A DNA stretch of 63,484 nt from positions 1-63,484 of the forward strand of contig JBGTBY010000009.1 of NCBI GenBank assembly GCA_041749075.1, given 5' to 3'. Shown here piece after piece: positions 35,551 through 44,312 of the stretch (the stretch's first letter is position 1; every line of letters starts with the position of its first letter). The notes beneath the pieces are model-generated. The model saw nothing but the letters and a program-made list of their open reading frames with translations, had not been told where the DNA came from and ran no database searches. The position numbers were made by a program, and so were the translations under genes. This DNA comes from CAMTWZ01 sp041749075. Lineage in GTDB: Bacteria; Bacteroidota; Rhodothermia; Balneolales; HLUCCA01.

Positions 35551-35621
35551 AGGCGACAAGCGGATTCGAACCGCTGTACGAGGTTTTGCAGACCTCTGCC
35601 TAGCCACTCGGCCATGTCGCC
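35551..35621 (-). tRNA. tRNA-Cys (anticodon GCA)
   Basis: Acceptor GGCGACA/TGTCGCC, anticodon stem GAGGT/ACCTC with loop CTGCAAA giving GCA, T-loop GGTTCGAATCC, discriminator U as expected for Cys. CCA is not encoded. Confidence 0.95.
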
Positions 35622-35625
35622 ATCG

Positions 35626-35699
35626 TATGCCCGACAGGGATCGAACCTGTAACCTGCTGCTTAGAAGGCAGCTGCTCTATCCAATTGAGCTACGGGCAC
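35626..35699 (-). tRNA. tRNA-Arg (anticodon TCT)
   Basis: Anticodon stem GCTGC/GCAGC with loop CTTCTAA giving TCT. D-arm GCTCAATTGGATAGAGC and T-loop GGTTCGATCCC are canonical. The acceptor ends in a G-U pair as drawn. CCA is not encoded. Confidence 0.94.
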
Positions 35700-35727
35700 T
35701 TTTACATGCTTCGCAACCCCGTCATCG

Positions 35728-35801
35728 TCGGGGCGACAGGATTTGAACCTGCGACCCTCTGTTCCCAAAACAGATGCGCTACCGGGCTGCGCTACGCCCC
35801 G
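35728..35801 (-). tRNA. tRNA-Pro (anticodon TGG)
   Basis: Acceptor CGGGGCG/CGCCCCG, anticodon stem TCTGT/ACAGA with loop TTTGGGA giving TGG, T-loop GGTTCAAATCC. It is the first tRNA of the minus-strand cluster. CCA is not encoded. Confidence 0.95.
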
Positions 35802-35835
35802 ATGACCCTACCCCATGGCGGATTCGTTAGAAAGG

Positions 35836-35867
35836 CTAATTTACGATGGTAGGATGAGCTTTTCCAA
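35836..35867 (-). promoter_or_regulatory. possible promoter of the tRNA cluster
   Basis: On the minus strand, TTG (35867-35865), 21 bases, then TAAATTAG (35843-35836) is a seven-of-eight match to TAnnTTTG. It lies 34 bases before the tRNA-Pro 5' end. The match is imperfect, so the call is tentative. Confidence 0.35.
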
Positions 35868-35873
35868 AATTTG

Positions 35874-35963
35874 TTTTCAGTTTTCAGTTGTCGGTTTTCA
35901 GTACGGAGTGGTAGAAGTAGGAAGTAGGAAGAGACCTGTGAGTCGATCTTCCTACTTCCTACT
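35874..35963. repeat. tandem 7-base arrays and hairpin after the methyltransferase gene
   Basis: Four units of TTTTCAG (35874-35901, one TTGTCGG variant) are followed by AGTAGGA units and, after a 14-base loop, by their complement. The 17-base arms 35916-35932 and 35947-35963 are perfectly complementary. The hairpin includes the methyltransferase stop codon (35952-35954), so it may serve as its terminator. Three different unit families keep the 7-base period. Confidence 0.88.
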
Positions 35964-36764
35964 TCCTACTCCTAGAATACCAGTCCCCGTCTCATTGCTT
36001 TGCCGCACATCGATCGCCATCAGCGCCAAGCCGGGCAATAGTGTGATCGCGTACCAGAACGGCAGTACGATTACGAATACGAAGGAGCGAGTGAGCCAGA
36101 GCATGGGCCATTTGATGAGGATTTCCCAAGCGAAGTGTCCGAGCGTGCCATAGGTGTAGCGGATGTCGGTGCTGCTGAATCCGGCCGTCGTCAGCTTGGT
36201 ATGCAAATCGTCTCGGCTGTAACCCGGACGCGCATGTTCGCCCACGAAAAACTCATCGCCATCAGCATCGTCTTCGGCCAGATGCGAGGGTGAATGCATG
36301 ATCATCACGCCGCCGGGTTTGAGGGCTTTGCGAAGGGTGGCCATCACCAGCACGTCTTCTTCGATATGTTCGAGCACGTCCACGCAAAGAACGAGATCGT
36401 ATTCGGCGGCGAAGGTGTCTTTGGTGAGATCGGCCTCAGCGAAGGTGATGCGGCCGGAGGCGATGTCCGCCGCATAGTAGTGTCTGCATGCCTCCAAGTA
36501 ATCTTGCTTGACATCCACGGCGTGGATGGTGACGCTTGGAAACCCGGCCAACAGGAAGCGGTCGTACTGCCCAAACCCGCAGCCCGCATCGAAGATCACG
36601 GCGTTTGGACGGGTCGCGAGCTCGGCGCGAAGACGGCGCCTCACATTCCAGCCGCGCAGAAAAAAAAGATCGAGTAGGAAATAGAATATGCGTCGGAGGG
36701 GACGCGACCGCTTGATATACGCCGCGAAGCGATCTTTCACCGGATCATACGCGATCTGACTCAC
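35952..36764 (-). CDS. class I SAM-dependent methyltransferase
   Basis: The 270-residue protein has SAM-binding motif I (AVIFDAGCGFGQYDRFLL, near 55-70), a motif II Asp in VHAVDVKQDYLEAC-like sequence, YDLVLCVDVLEHIEED, and a post-motif LKPGGVMIMHSPSH. A hydrophobic segment near 230-260 could anchor it to the membrane. It resembles methyltransferases acting on lipid or quinone precursors; substrate not clear. It overlaps the GT2 gene by four bases (ATGA), so the two are co-translated and may modify the same glycolipid. The final residues (VGSRK) are encoded by the AGTAGGA repeat. Confidence 0.85.
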   Translation of the reverse strand: MSQIAYDPVKDRFAAYIKRSRPLRRIFYFLLDLFFLRGWNVRRRLRAELATRPNAVIFDAGCGFGQYDRFLLAGFPSVTIHAVDVKQDYLEACRHYYAADIASGRITFAEADLTKDTFAAEYDLVLCVDVLEHIEEDVLVMATLRKALKPGGVMIMHSPSHLAEDDADGDEFFVGEHARPGYSRDDLHTKLTTAGFSSTDIRYTYGTLGHFAWEILIKWPMLWLTRSFVFVIVLPFWYAITLLPGLALMAIDVRQSNETGTGILGVGSRK

Positions 36765-37753
36765 AGGCCAACCTCTTCTCTCACATTCACCTTCCGACCC
36801 CGTTTCCCGGTTTTATTGAGCATTTCGCCTATGAATCCGATCGAAAATAACTGCACTCCCATCACCAACAGCAGAATTCCGAAAAGCAGTAACGGGCGAT
36901 TGGACAAGTACACCTCATAAAACACCCTCATGAAGGCCAAGTACCCCACTATCGCACCACCGACCGTAAGGGATGCGAACCCGAGCGTTCCGAAAAAGTG
37001 CATCGGCTTGCTCATGTAGGTGTGGATAAACACCAGCGTGATGAGATCCAGAAACCCGTTCATGAATCGAGATAGGCCGAACTTGGTTTTTCCGTATTTA
37101 CGAGGATGGTGGGTCACTGCTTTTTCCCCAATCCGTGAAAAACCTTGCCAATGCGCGAGTAACGGGATGTACCGATGCATCTCGCCATACAATTCAATGC
37201 TGTTGATGACTTCGCGTTTGTAGACTTTGAGTCCGCAGTTGAAATCATTCAGCTTGATGCCAGTCACGCGCGAGGTCACTCCATTGAAAAACTTGCTTGG
37301 AATGGTCTTGCTAATGGGATCGTGGCGTACTTGCTTCCATCCGCTTACCAAATCATACCCGTCGTCGAGCATGGCGAACATCGCGGGAAGCTCGGCGGGA
37401 TCGTCTTGCAAATCGGCATCCATCGTGGCCACATAACGTCCTTTGCAGGCTTCGAAGCCTTTTTGTAAGGCCAAGCTTTTCCCGTAATTGCGACGAAAGC
37501 GAATGCCTTTGATGTTGGCATCGTCTTTGGTCAAGCGGGAAATCACATCCCAGGATTTATCGGTGGATCCGTCGTCGACAAAAATCAATTCGAACGACAA
37601 GGATCCGATGGCATCGCGCACCCTTGCTGCGAGTTCAGATAACGAATCTTGTTCGTTCAACAGGGGAACGACGACGCTGACGTCTAGGGTTGGGGCGGTG
37701 CTCAAGGGTTGGAAATGGGCTTTTCTATTAGGATATTGCGGAAAATACCACAA
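36761..37753 (-). CDS. family 2 glycosyltransferase with C-terminal membrane helices
   Basis: The 330-residue protein resembles dolichol-phosphate-mannose/ArnC-type GT2 enzymes that attach a sugar to a polyprenyl phosphate at the membrane. The motifs are VVVPLLNEQDSL, IFVDDGSTDKSW, TMDADLQDDPAELP and a later WQGFSRIGEKAVTHHPRKYGKTKF-type acceptor loop. Two membrane helices follow at about 235-265 and 275-305. The TTG start at 37753 lies 3 bases from the divergent merR GTG, which leaves no room for separate promoters. A second TTG at 37705 (LSTAPTLDVSVVV) is an alternative start. It is followed by the methyltransferase gene with a four-base overlap. Confidence 0.9.
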   Translation of the reverse strand: MWYFPQYPNRKAHFQPLSTAPTLDVSVVVPLLNEQDSLSELAARVRDAIGSLSFELIFVDDGSTDKSWDVISRLTKDDANIKGIRFRRNYGKSLALQKGFEACKGRYVATMDADLQDDPAELPAMFAMLDDGYDLVSGWKQVRHDPISKTIPSKFFNGVTSRVTGIKLNDFNCGLKVYKREVINSIELYGEMHRYIPLLAHWQGFSRIGEKAVTHHPRKYGKTKFGLSRFMNGFLDLITLVFIHTYMSKPMHFFGTLGFASLTVGGAIVGYLAFMRVFYEVYLSNRPLLLFGILLLVMGVQLFSIGFIGEMLNKTGKRGRKVNVREEVGL

Positions 37754-37755
37754 TC

Positions 37756-38079
37756 GTGAAAAAGCTCTACTACCAGATTGGCGAAGTCACCAAGTTGACG
37801 GGTGTGAAACCGCATATCCTGAGATATTGGGAGGCGCATTTCAAGGAATTGAGTCCGGATAAGAACCGTGCCGGCAAGCGGGTGTACACCCAACAAGATT
37901 TGGACGTGATCCTCAAACTCAAAGAATTGCTCAAAAATCAGAAGTTCACGACGGCCGGAGCCGCGAAGGTCATCACGCGTCGGCCGGATGCGGATAAGTC
38001 CACATCCCTACCGGTTTCCACGCAACGCGACCTCAAGGAAATCCGCCTGTTTCTGGAGCGAATGTTGGACCATTTATAA
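37756..38079 (+). CDS. MerR family transcriptional regulator
   Basis: The 107-residue protein begins at a GTG and has the MerR winged-helix: YYQIGEVTKLTGVKPHILRYWEAHFKELSPDKNRAGKRVYTQQDLDVI. This is followed by a short coiled helix (LKLKELLKNQKFTTAGAAKVI). It lacks an effector domain, as in many HspR- or CueR-unlike short MerR proteins of Bacteroidota. It ends 2 bases before the metallo-hydrolase ATG. The target is unknown. Confidence 0.93.
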   Translation: MKKLYYQIGEVTKLTGVKPHILRYWEAHFKELSPDKNRAGKRVYTQQDLDVILKLKELLKNQKFTTAGAAKVITRRPDADKSTSLPVSTQRDLKEIRLFLERMLDHL

Positions 38080-38081
38080 CC

Positions 38082-38951
38082 ATGTCCTTGCAACTGGGTC
38101 CATTTCAGATCGATTCCATCCAAACCGGGCTGTTCCGGCTCGACGGCGGTGCCATGTTCGGTGTGGTACCGAAAACCTTATGGTCGAAGTACATCGAACC
38201 TGACGAGTTGAACCGCATTCCGATGGGCATGCGCTCGTTGGTGATCCGCTCATCCGCCACAAATCGAATCTATCTGATCGATACCGGTGCCGGACATAAG
38301 GGCGATGAGAAATTCAACCGCATTTATGATCTCGATTTCTCGCAAGGCGACATCGAAAGTGGGTTGAAGGGATTGGGATTGACGCCGGAGGATATCACGG
38401 ACGTGATTTTCACTCATCTTCATTTCGATCACGGTGGGGGCGCGACCACGTATAAACCCGGGACCACCGAGCCTGAACTGGTGTTCCGCAATGCCCGGCA
38501 TTGGGTGACGCCCGATCACTTAGACACCGCGCTTCATCCCAACGCACGCGAAAAAGCATCCTTCATGAAGGACAATGTGCAGCCTGTGGTCACATCCCCC
38601 CTATTGCATCTGATTGAGGAAGGTCAGGCGTATGAGCCGGGATTGGAATCGATCTGGGTGCACGGACACACCTTGGGGATGCAGCTTCCGTTGATCAAAG
38701 CCGATGGGAAAACCATCCTGTTTGCGGCGGATCTGTTTCCGACCTATGCGCATATTCCGTTGCCTTGGGTGATGGGATATGACATGCAGCCTTTGCGGAC
38801 TTTAACAGAAAAGGCGTCGATTCTCAGCACGATCGTCGAGCAGAATTGGTATGTTTTTTTGGAGCACGATGCCCATCACGAAATCGTTACTCTTTCTCAT
38901 GACGGCAAATCCTACAAAGCCGATCGGTTTCTCACACTGAACGAGGTCTGA
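38082..38951 (+). CDS. MBL-fold metallo-hydrolase
   Basis: The 289-residue protein has the metallo-beta-lactamase signature THLHFDHGGGAT (HxHxDH at about 112-117), a later GHTLGMQLPLI (His), an Asp in FAADLFPT and a C-terminal FLEHDAHHE. These residues bind two metal ions. The substrate (a lactone, phosphoester or thioester) cannot be told from sequence. It lies 2 bases after the MerR gene and probably shares its transcript. Confidence 0.88.
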   Translation: MSLQLGPFQIDSIQTGLFRLDGGAMFGVVPKTLWSKYIEPDELNRIPMGMRSLVIRSSATNRIYLIDTGAGHKGDEKFNRIYDLDFSQGDIESGLKGLGLTPEDITDVIFTHLHFDHGGGATTYKPGTTEPELVFRNARHWVTPDHLDTALHPNAREKASFMKDNVQPVVTSPLLHLIEEGQAYEPGLESIWVHGHTLGMQLPLIKADGKTILFAADLFPTYAHIPLPWVMGYDMQPLRTLTEKASILSTIVEQNWYVFLEHDAHHEIVTLSHDGKSYKADRFLTLNEV

Positions 38952-38982
38952 TATCTTCTCCGCAGGCGATTTACAGAAGGCG

Positions 38983-41900
38983 ATGTTCGACGCATGGCGG
39001 CAGCGCGAAGCGCGTCGCCGTTGGATCCGTTGGTGCTCAGCAGCGGCGCTGACCATCGCTCTGTTCCTGGTGGCGCTCACGTTGGAGGCGGTGTTGTACC
39101 TGCCCCCTGCTGTGAAAATCGTGCTATGGGTCTCCATCATCGCAATGTTCGCGGGATCGAGCTGGTTTCTGCATGTCCGGCTTCCATCCGTTCCGTTTGA
39201 ACGAGGGTATGCGGAAATCGCGGACGCGTTGGACAAACCCGACATCCGATATGCGCTCGACCTTCATCTGAAACGCGATGAATTTTCTCCGAAATTGCAA
39301 GACGCCTCCATCCGTCAGTTGATGGATTCCATGGGGGATGAGGTCTTCACGCATCACATCCCGACCTATCAAAAGCGACATCCGTTCCGCGCTGGAATGT
39401 TCTTGGCTGGTCTGACTGCGGTGAATCTGCTCATCTTGGTCGGTGTGTTTTCAGCGTATGATGGGGGTTCGTTGAACCGGATGATGCGTCCGTTTGATGA
39501 ATTTTCGCCACCGAATCCGTTCACATTCACGATCAATCCGGCGGATACGACGGTCGAGCAAGGACTCCGACTTCCGATCCAAGTCGTGTTCGACGGTGAC
39601 ATGCCTCGGAACGTCACTCTTGCCATCAAATCGCCCGATGAGGCTGGGTTTCGCCGCTATGCGATGACTGCCACGGCCGACACCTTCCGATACGATACGG
39701 ATCCACTCTTCACGGATCAGGAGTACCGCATCGAAATGGATGGATTCTTGAGCGAAGCGCATCATATCGCTGTGGCATTGCTTCCTCGCTTTTCAGAACT
39801 CACTGTTCGAGTCAACGCGCCGGCATACACACGATTGGAAGCGGTCGACATCCGCTATCCAATATCATCCATTTCGGTGTATCCGGGTTCTGAATTGGAA
39901 TTCATCGGAACGCCGAATGTGCCTCTCACCACGCTCCAGCTTCATTCATTGCATGCGGAGCCACGGAATTTGTTGGATGATGCCCGTTTTCGCGTGATGC
40001 GGGCCGATTCGGTGTGGTTCATGATGACAGACACATCCGGATTGGAGAATCGCAACCGGTTTTCGCTCCCCATCCGCCTGAATGAAGACTTGGCTCCGAT
40101 AGTGAACTGGATTCAGCCGGCAGAAGACCTAGCCCTTGCAGAGCCCGGTGTGGTGGATCTGATCTGGGACATGCGCGATGATTTCGGCATTACGGCGGTT
40201 GCCGTGGCCTATGACATCCGCCGGGAATTCGGAGGAGCGACTGCGACGAAGAACATCCCGATTGCGGGTCCGCATTCGAAAACCGCGATCGGAACCTATG
40301 AGCTGGATTTGAACGCGCTCGGATTGCGTCCGATGGATGAGATTCGCATTCGCATTGTGGTGACGGATAACGATGCGGTTGGAGGTCGGCATACCACGTT
40401 GTCGGCGGAGAGGGTCATCCGCATCGCGTCTCTCACAGAATTGTTGCTAGCCGAGGATCAGCGTGAATCGGAAGCGGGCGATGCGTTGACCGACATCAAC
40501 GAAGCGGCGGAAGAAACCCGGCGCATGATTGAGGAACTGAAACAGGACATGATCGACAATCCTCGAAATCGCACAGAACAGATGCGGAATCTCGATCAGA
40601 TGACGCAACAGCGCGAAGAAATGCAAGAAAAAATGAATGAGCTCCGCGAACAGATGGCCGAAATGCGCCAGGAAAGTGAGTCGAGTCCTTCGTTGAGTGA
40701 TGAAACTCGTGAATTGTATGAGCAGCTCGAGAAGATGGCGGCGGAAATGAACGATCCTGAGTTGGAGCAAGCCATCGAAGAGCTGATGAAAGCGATGGAG
40801 CAGTTCGATCCGAATCAGATGCGTCAGGCGATGGAAAATCTGGAGTTCAATGAACAGAAGTTCCGTGAACGCATCGAACGGACGATGGAATTATTCAAGC
40901 AACTGCGGACCCGTGCCGAGCTCGATCGTCTCGCGGCACAACTCGAATCACTGGAAAAAACCCAGGAAACGTTGCAGAATCAAGATGCCTCGAATGAGGA
41001 GATCGCTCAACGACAGCAAGACGCCCAAGAGCAGATGGACAGCATGAAGGAGCGGATGGAGTCGTTGGAGGAAAACGCGCCGAAACGGATGCAGCAGGCG
41101 ATGCAGGAATTGTCAGACGAGTTGAAAGAGGATGCCGAGGAAGCCGAGAAACTACTCGATGAACAGGTGAAGGAATCGCAGGAATCGAGCCCCGATCGTC
41201 AACAGATGAAGCAACAGCAACAGGAGTTGCAGAAGCAGTTCAACAAGATGAAAAGCAAGGTGCAGCAGGCGGGCGCGAAAATGAGTCAGGAGCAAGTCCA
41301 GCTCAATACCATGGCCTTGCTGGGAATCATGCAACAATTGTTATGGATTTCGGATGCGCAGGAATCGTTGATGCGCACCACGACAAATCTTACTCCGGGC
41401 AGTACCGGTTTCGTGGATGCGGCTCGGCAACAGAACACCATCAATCGGATTTTTGGTCAGGTGGCTGATTCCCTCTTCGAATTGTCGAAGCAAGTGCCCA
41501 GTTTTTCGAACACCATCAACGATAAAAAACTACTCGTTCAACGAAATGCCGCATCGGCGCTTCGGGTGTTGAGCGAACGCGATCGCGCTCGTGCCTTGGC
41601 TGAAGAACGCTTCATGTTGGCCGGCATGAATGAGATTGGATCGATGCTCGCTGACTTGCTCGAACAATTGCAAGATCCGTCCGGTGGTGGTGAAGGTGGT
41701 GGAGGCGGCGGAATGGGTGAGACCATGGAGCAGATGGGCAAAGACCAGCAGCAGTTGAATCAGCAGATGCAGGACATGCTTAACGATATGGCCGGACAGC
41801 GGTTGATGCAAGATGGCATGGAACGTCTCGATCAGATGGCACGGCAGCAGAATGCGATTCGTCGCCAGTTGGAGGAATTGCAACGCAGTGGCGGACTCGA

Positions 41901-42249
41901 GCCGGGTGATCCGCTCTTGGAAGAACTGGAGCGACTCAATGAAGAAATGGAAGACGCCATCAATGATTTGCGTGGTGGCGCGGTGGATCGTGTGATGGTG
42001 CAACGACAACAGAATATCCTTTCGCGGATGTTGCAAGTGGAGAAAGCCTTCCAAGAACGCGAAGAAGACGAGGAACGCAAAGGTCGCGAAGCGAACCCCA
42101 TCCGAGGAGTTCCTCCTGGCGAACTCACCCCACAGCAACTGAGAGATCGAATCCGCGACATCCTCAATGATCCGAATTTCACACGATATACAGATGAGTA
42201 TCAGCGTTTGATAATGCGCTATTTTATGCTCATGGAACAATCGATATGA
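38983..42249 (+). CDS. large membrane protein with Gln/Glu/Met-rich coiled-coil domain (DUF4175-like)
   Basis: The 1088-residue protein has three membrane helices (about 15-37, 43-62 and 130-150) and then an extracellular beta-rich region (about 155-470). A very long Gln/Glu/Met/Arg-rich helical region spans about 480-1060 with clear heptad patterns and a Gly-rich break (GGGEGGGGGGMGE) near 905-917. The layout resembles DUF4175 proteins. The function is unknown; a role in the envelope is inferred. It overlaps the next gene by four bases (ATGA) and follows the metallo-hydrolase. Confidence 0.7.
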   Translation: MFDAWRQREARRRWIRWCSAAALTIALFLVALTLEAVLYLPPAVKIVLWVSIIAMFAGSSWFLHVRLPSVPFERGYAEIADALDKPDIRYALDLHLKRDEFSPKLQDASIRQLMDSMGDEVFTHHIPTYQKRHPFRAGMFLAGLTAVNLLILVGVFSAYDGGSLNRMMRPFDEFSPPNPFTFTINPADTTVEQGLRLPIQVVFDGDMPRNVTLAIKSPDEAGFRRYAMTATADTFRYDTDPLFTDQEYRIEMDGFLSEAHHIAVALLPRFSELTVRVNAPAYTRLEAVDIRYPISSISVYPGSELEFIGTPNVPLTTLQLHSLHAEPRNLLDDARFRVMRADSVWFMMTDTSGLENRNRFSLPIRLNEDLAPIVNWIQPAEDLALAEPGVVDLIWDMRDDFGITAVAVAYDIRREFGGATATKNIPIAGPHSKTAIGTYELDLNALGLRPMDEIRIRIVVTDNDAVGGRHTTLSAERVIRIASLTELLLAEDQRESEAGDALTDINEAAEETRRMIEELKQDMIDNPRNRTEQMRNLDQMTQQREEMQEKMNELREQMAEMRQESESSPSLSDETRELYEQLEKMAAEMNDPELEQAIEELMKAMEQFDPNQMRQAMENLEFNEQKFRERIERTMELFKQLRTRAELDRLAAQLESLEKTQETLQNQDASNEEIAQRQQDAQEQMDSMKERMESLEENAPKRMQQAMQELSDELKEDAEEAEKLLDEQVKESQESSPDRQQMKQQQQELQKQFNKMKSKVQQAGAKMSQEQVQLNTMALLGIMQQLLWISDAQESLMRTTTNLTPGSTGFVDAARQQNTINRIFGQVADSLFELSKQVPSFSNTINDKKLLVQRNAASALRVLSERDRARALAEERFMLAGMNEIGSMLADLLEQLQDPSGGGEGGGGGGMGETMEQMGKDQQQLNQQMQDMLNDMAGQRLMQDGMERLDQMARQQNAIRRQLEELQRSGGLEPGDPLLEELERLNEEMEDAINDLRGGAVDRVMVQRQQNILSRMLQVEKAFQEREEDEERKGREANPIRGVPPGELTPQQLRDRIRDILNDPNFTRYTDEYQRLIMRYFMLMEQSI

Positions 42250-44312
42250 TTATCCTCGGACTGTTGCAGAATATCGCGCTTCTGATTGCGCTTGCAGCAG
42301 CGTATCAGATCATCGGTGCCCGATTCAGGCATAGATCCCTCGGGTACAATGTGTTATCGGGATTGTTGTTCGGCGCAGTCGGGATTATCGGCATGATGTC
42401 GCCTGTGACGTTCGCTCCCGGCGTGATTCTCGATGGACGATCCATCATCATGGCTGTGGCGGGTTTCATCGGAGGACCGATTGTCGCATTGGTCGCCGCC
42501 ATCTCGAACAGCCTTTTCCGATGGTTATGGATCGGCGGCAGCGGCACATTCGTCGGCGTGATGGTGATTTTGGAAGCCGCCCTGTTTGGAATCCTGTTCC
42601 ATGAATGGCATAAACGGCAGAACCGACGCGCAAAGCCCATTTTTTTATGGGGACTAGGACTGATCGTGCATGTGGTAATGTTGGGCTTGTTCACGCTCAT
42701 ACCGGTTGTCGGTATGACCATGATTCAAGCCACATGGATTATCGTATTGATCGCGCATCCTATCGCCACCATGCTGATTTGTTTGCTGTTTCAGGATTAC
42801 GAATCCCAGTTGAAAGACAAACAAACGTTGCAACGAAATGAGGCGTATTTGTCTCATTTGTTCGAGACGAGTCCGGCTATCGTGTTTTCATTGAACCCAT
42901 CCAGTTTGAAGATCAATTTCGTGAGTCCGAACATCCGCACAATGCTCGGGTTCACCCGCGAAGAGGTCATGAAACCGAATTGGTGGTTGCACAATCTGCA
43001 TCCCGTGGATCAACGATTAACACCTTATGATGAGGCGGATTTGACCTACAATCAGATCGAACGCCAGTACCGATTTCATACCAAGTCCAGAAATGTTGTT
43101 TGGATTCGGGACGTGATGAGAGTGATCCGCGATGACGATGGACTGCCCAAAGAGATCATCGCCACGTGGGTCGACATCACCAAGCAAAAGAACGCCGACG
43201 ACGCGCTGCGTGTAAGCCAAGAACAACTGCAAATCTCGGTAGACGGGTCCGAACTCGCCCTATGGGATTGGAACATCAAAACGGGTGAGGTGTCAATTAA
43301 CGAGCGCTGGGCGAACATCGTGGGGTATACGAAGGCGGAACTCAGTCCGATCTCCATCCAAACGTGGGACAAACTCGTTCATCCGGAAGACGCCCCTATT
43401 GTCCAAGATATCATCAGACGGCATGTGAGCAATGAAACCCCGATCATGGAAGTGGAAGTCCGGATGCGGCATAAAGATGGCCATTGGGTTTGGATTCTGG
43501 ATCGCGGAAAAGTCATTGAATGGGATGAAGACGGTGCTGCCGTTCGTTTCGCTGGAACGCATTTGGACATCACCCAACGAAAGCTACTGGAGCTCGAGCG
43601 CGAACAGCTATTGGCGGATGTGGTGAGGTCCAACAATGAACTGAAGCAATTTTCCTTCATCATTTCCCATAACCTGCGTGGACCACTCGCCAGCATGCGA
43701 GGTTTGCTCGGTCTGATGCGGGAAGAGCCCATTCCGGATGGAAACCTATCTGAACTCATCAATGGATTCGAAACCAGCACGAAACAGTTGACCGACACCA
43801 TCCAAACCTTGAATGAAATCCTGGTGATCCGCAACACTGGGGCTTTGGAACTGAAATCCATCCGGTTTGATGACATCTTGAAAAACGTGCTGGATGACCA
43901 TCATTATTTGACGACAGGCATCGAGATCGACTGGGATGTGGACTTCGACAAGGCTCCATCCATCAACTTCAACGAGGCCTACCTGCATAGCATTATTCTG
44001 AATCTGATATCGAACGCCATCAAATACCGTTCGCCTAAACGGACGCTCCGCATGACGATCCGCACGGATATCGATGAAGCCGGAGTCGTACTCCGATTTT
44101 CCGATAATGGGCTCGGTTTGGATGTCACCCATAAAAAAGACAGCATCTTCGGCTTATATCAACGTTTCCATTCCGATATCGATGGTAAAGGCTTGGGGCT
44201 GTACATGACCCGAGCCCAAATCGAAGCCTTGGGCGGCAGGATACAGGTTGATGGAGCCGTTGACCAAGGACTTACGTTCACCATTCACTTCAATCGCCAT
44301 GAACACCTATAA
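42246..44312 (+). CDS. membrane sensor histidine kinase with 5TM-5TMR_LYT and two PAS domains
   Basis: The 688-residue protein starts with about five membrane helices in the 5TM-5TMR_LYT pattern (residues 1-180, with GFIGGPIVALVAAISNSLFR). Two PAS domains follow, at about 200-320 and 325-450 (the second ends in FAGTHLDITQRK). The phosphoacceptor region is IISHNLRGPLASMRGL, with His at about 473, and a HATPase domain (NLISNAIKYRSPKRTL, FSDNGLGLDV, GKGLGLYMTRAQIEALGG) completes it. It autophosphorylates and presumably passes phosphate to an unlinked regulator. It overlaps the upstream gene by four bases and the downstream peptidase by 14 bases. Confidence 0.88.
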   Translation: MIILGLLQNIALLIALAAAYQIIGARFRHRSLGYNVLSGLLFGAVGIIGMMSPVTFAPGVILDGRSIIMAVAGFIGGPIVALVAAISNSLFRWLWIGGSGTFVGVMVILEAALFGILFHEWHKRQNRRAKPIFLWGLGLIVHVVMLGLFTLIPVVGMTMIQATWIIVLIAHPIATMLICLLFQDYESQLKDKQTLQRNEAYLSHLFETSPAIVFSLNPSSLKINFVSPNIRTMLGFTREEVMKPNWWLHNLHPVDQRLTPYDEADLTYNQIERQYRFHTKSRNVVWIRDVMRVIRDDDGLPKEIIATWVDITKQKNADDALRVSQEQLQISVDGSELALWDWNIKTGEVSINERWANIVGYTKAELSPISIQTWDKLVHPEDAPIVQDIIRRHVSNETPIMEVEVRMRHKDGHWVWILDRGKVIEWDEDGAAVRFAGTHLDITQRKLLELEREQLLADVVRSNNELKQFSFIISHNLRGPLASMRGLLGLMREEPIPDGNLSELINGFETSTKQLTDTIQTLNEILVIRNTGALELKSIRFDDILKNVLDDHHYLTTGIEIDWDVDFDKAPSINFNEAYLHSIILNLISNAIKYRSPKRTLRMTIRTDIDEAGVVLRFSDNGLGLDVTHKKDSIFGLYQRFHSDIDGKGLGLYMTRAQIEALGGRIQVDGAVDQGLTFTIHFNRHEHL

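Noticed and set aside
41530..42240. Minus-strand frame of 236 codons rich in His/Leu/Phe
   Set aside because: Antisense of Gln/Glu/Met-rich codons of the long coiled-coil gene.
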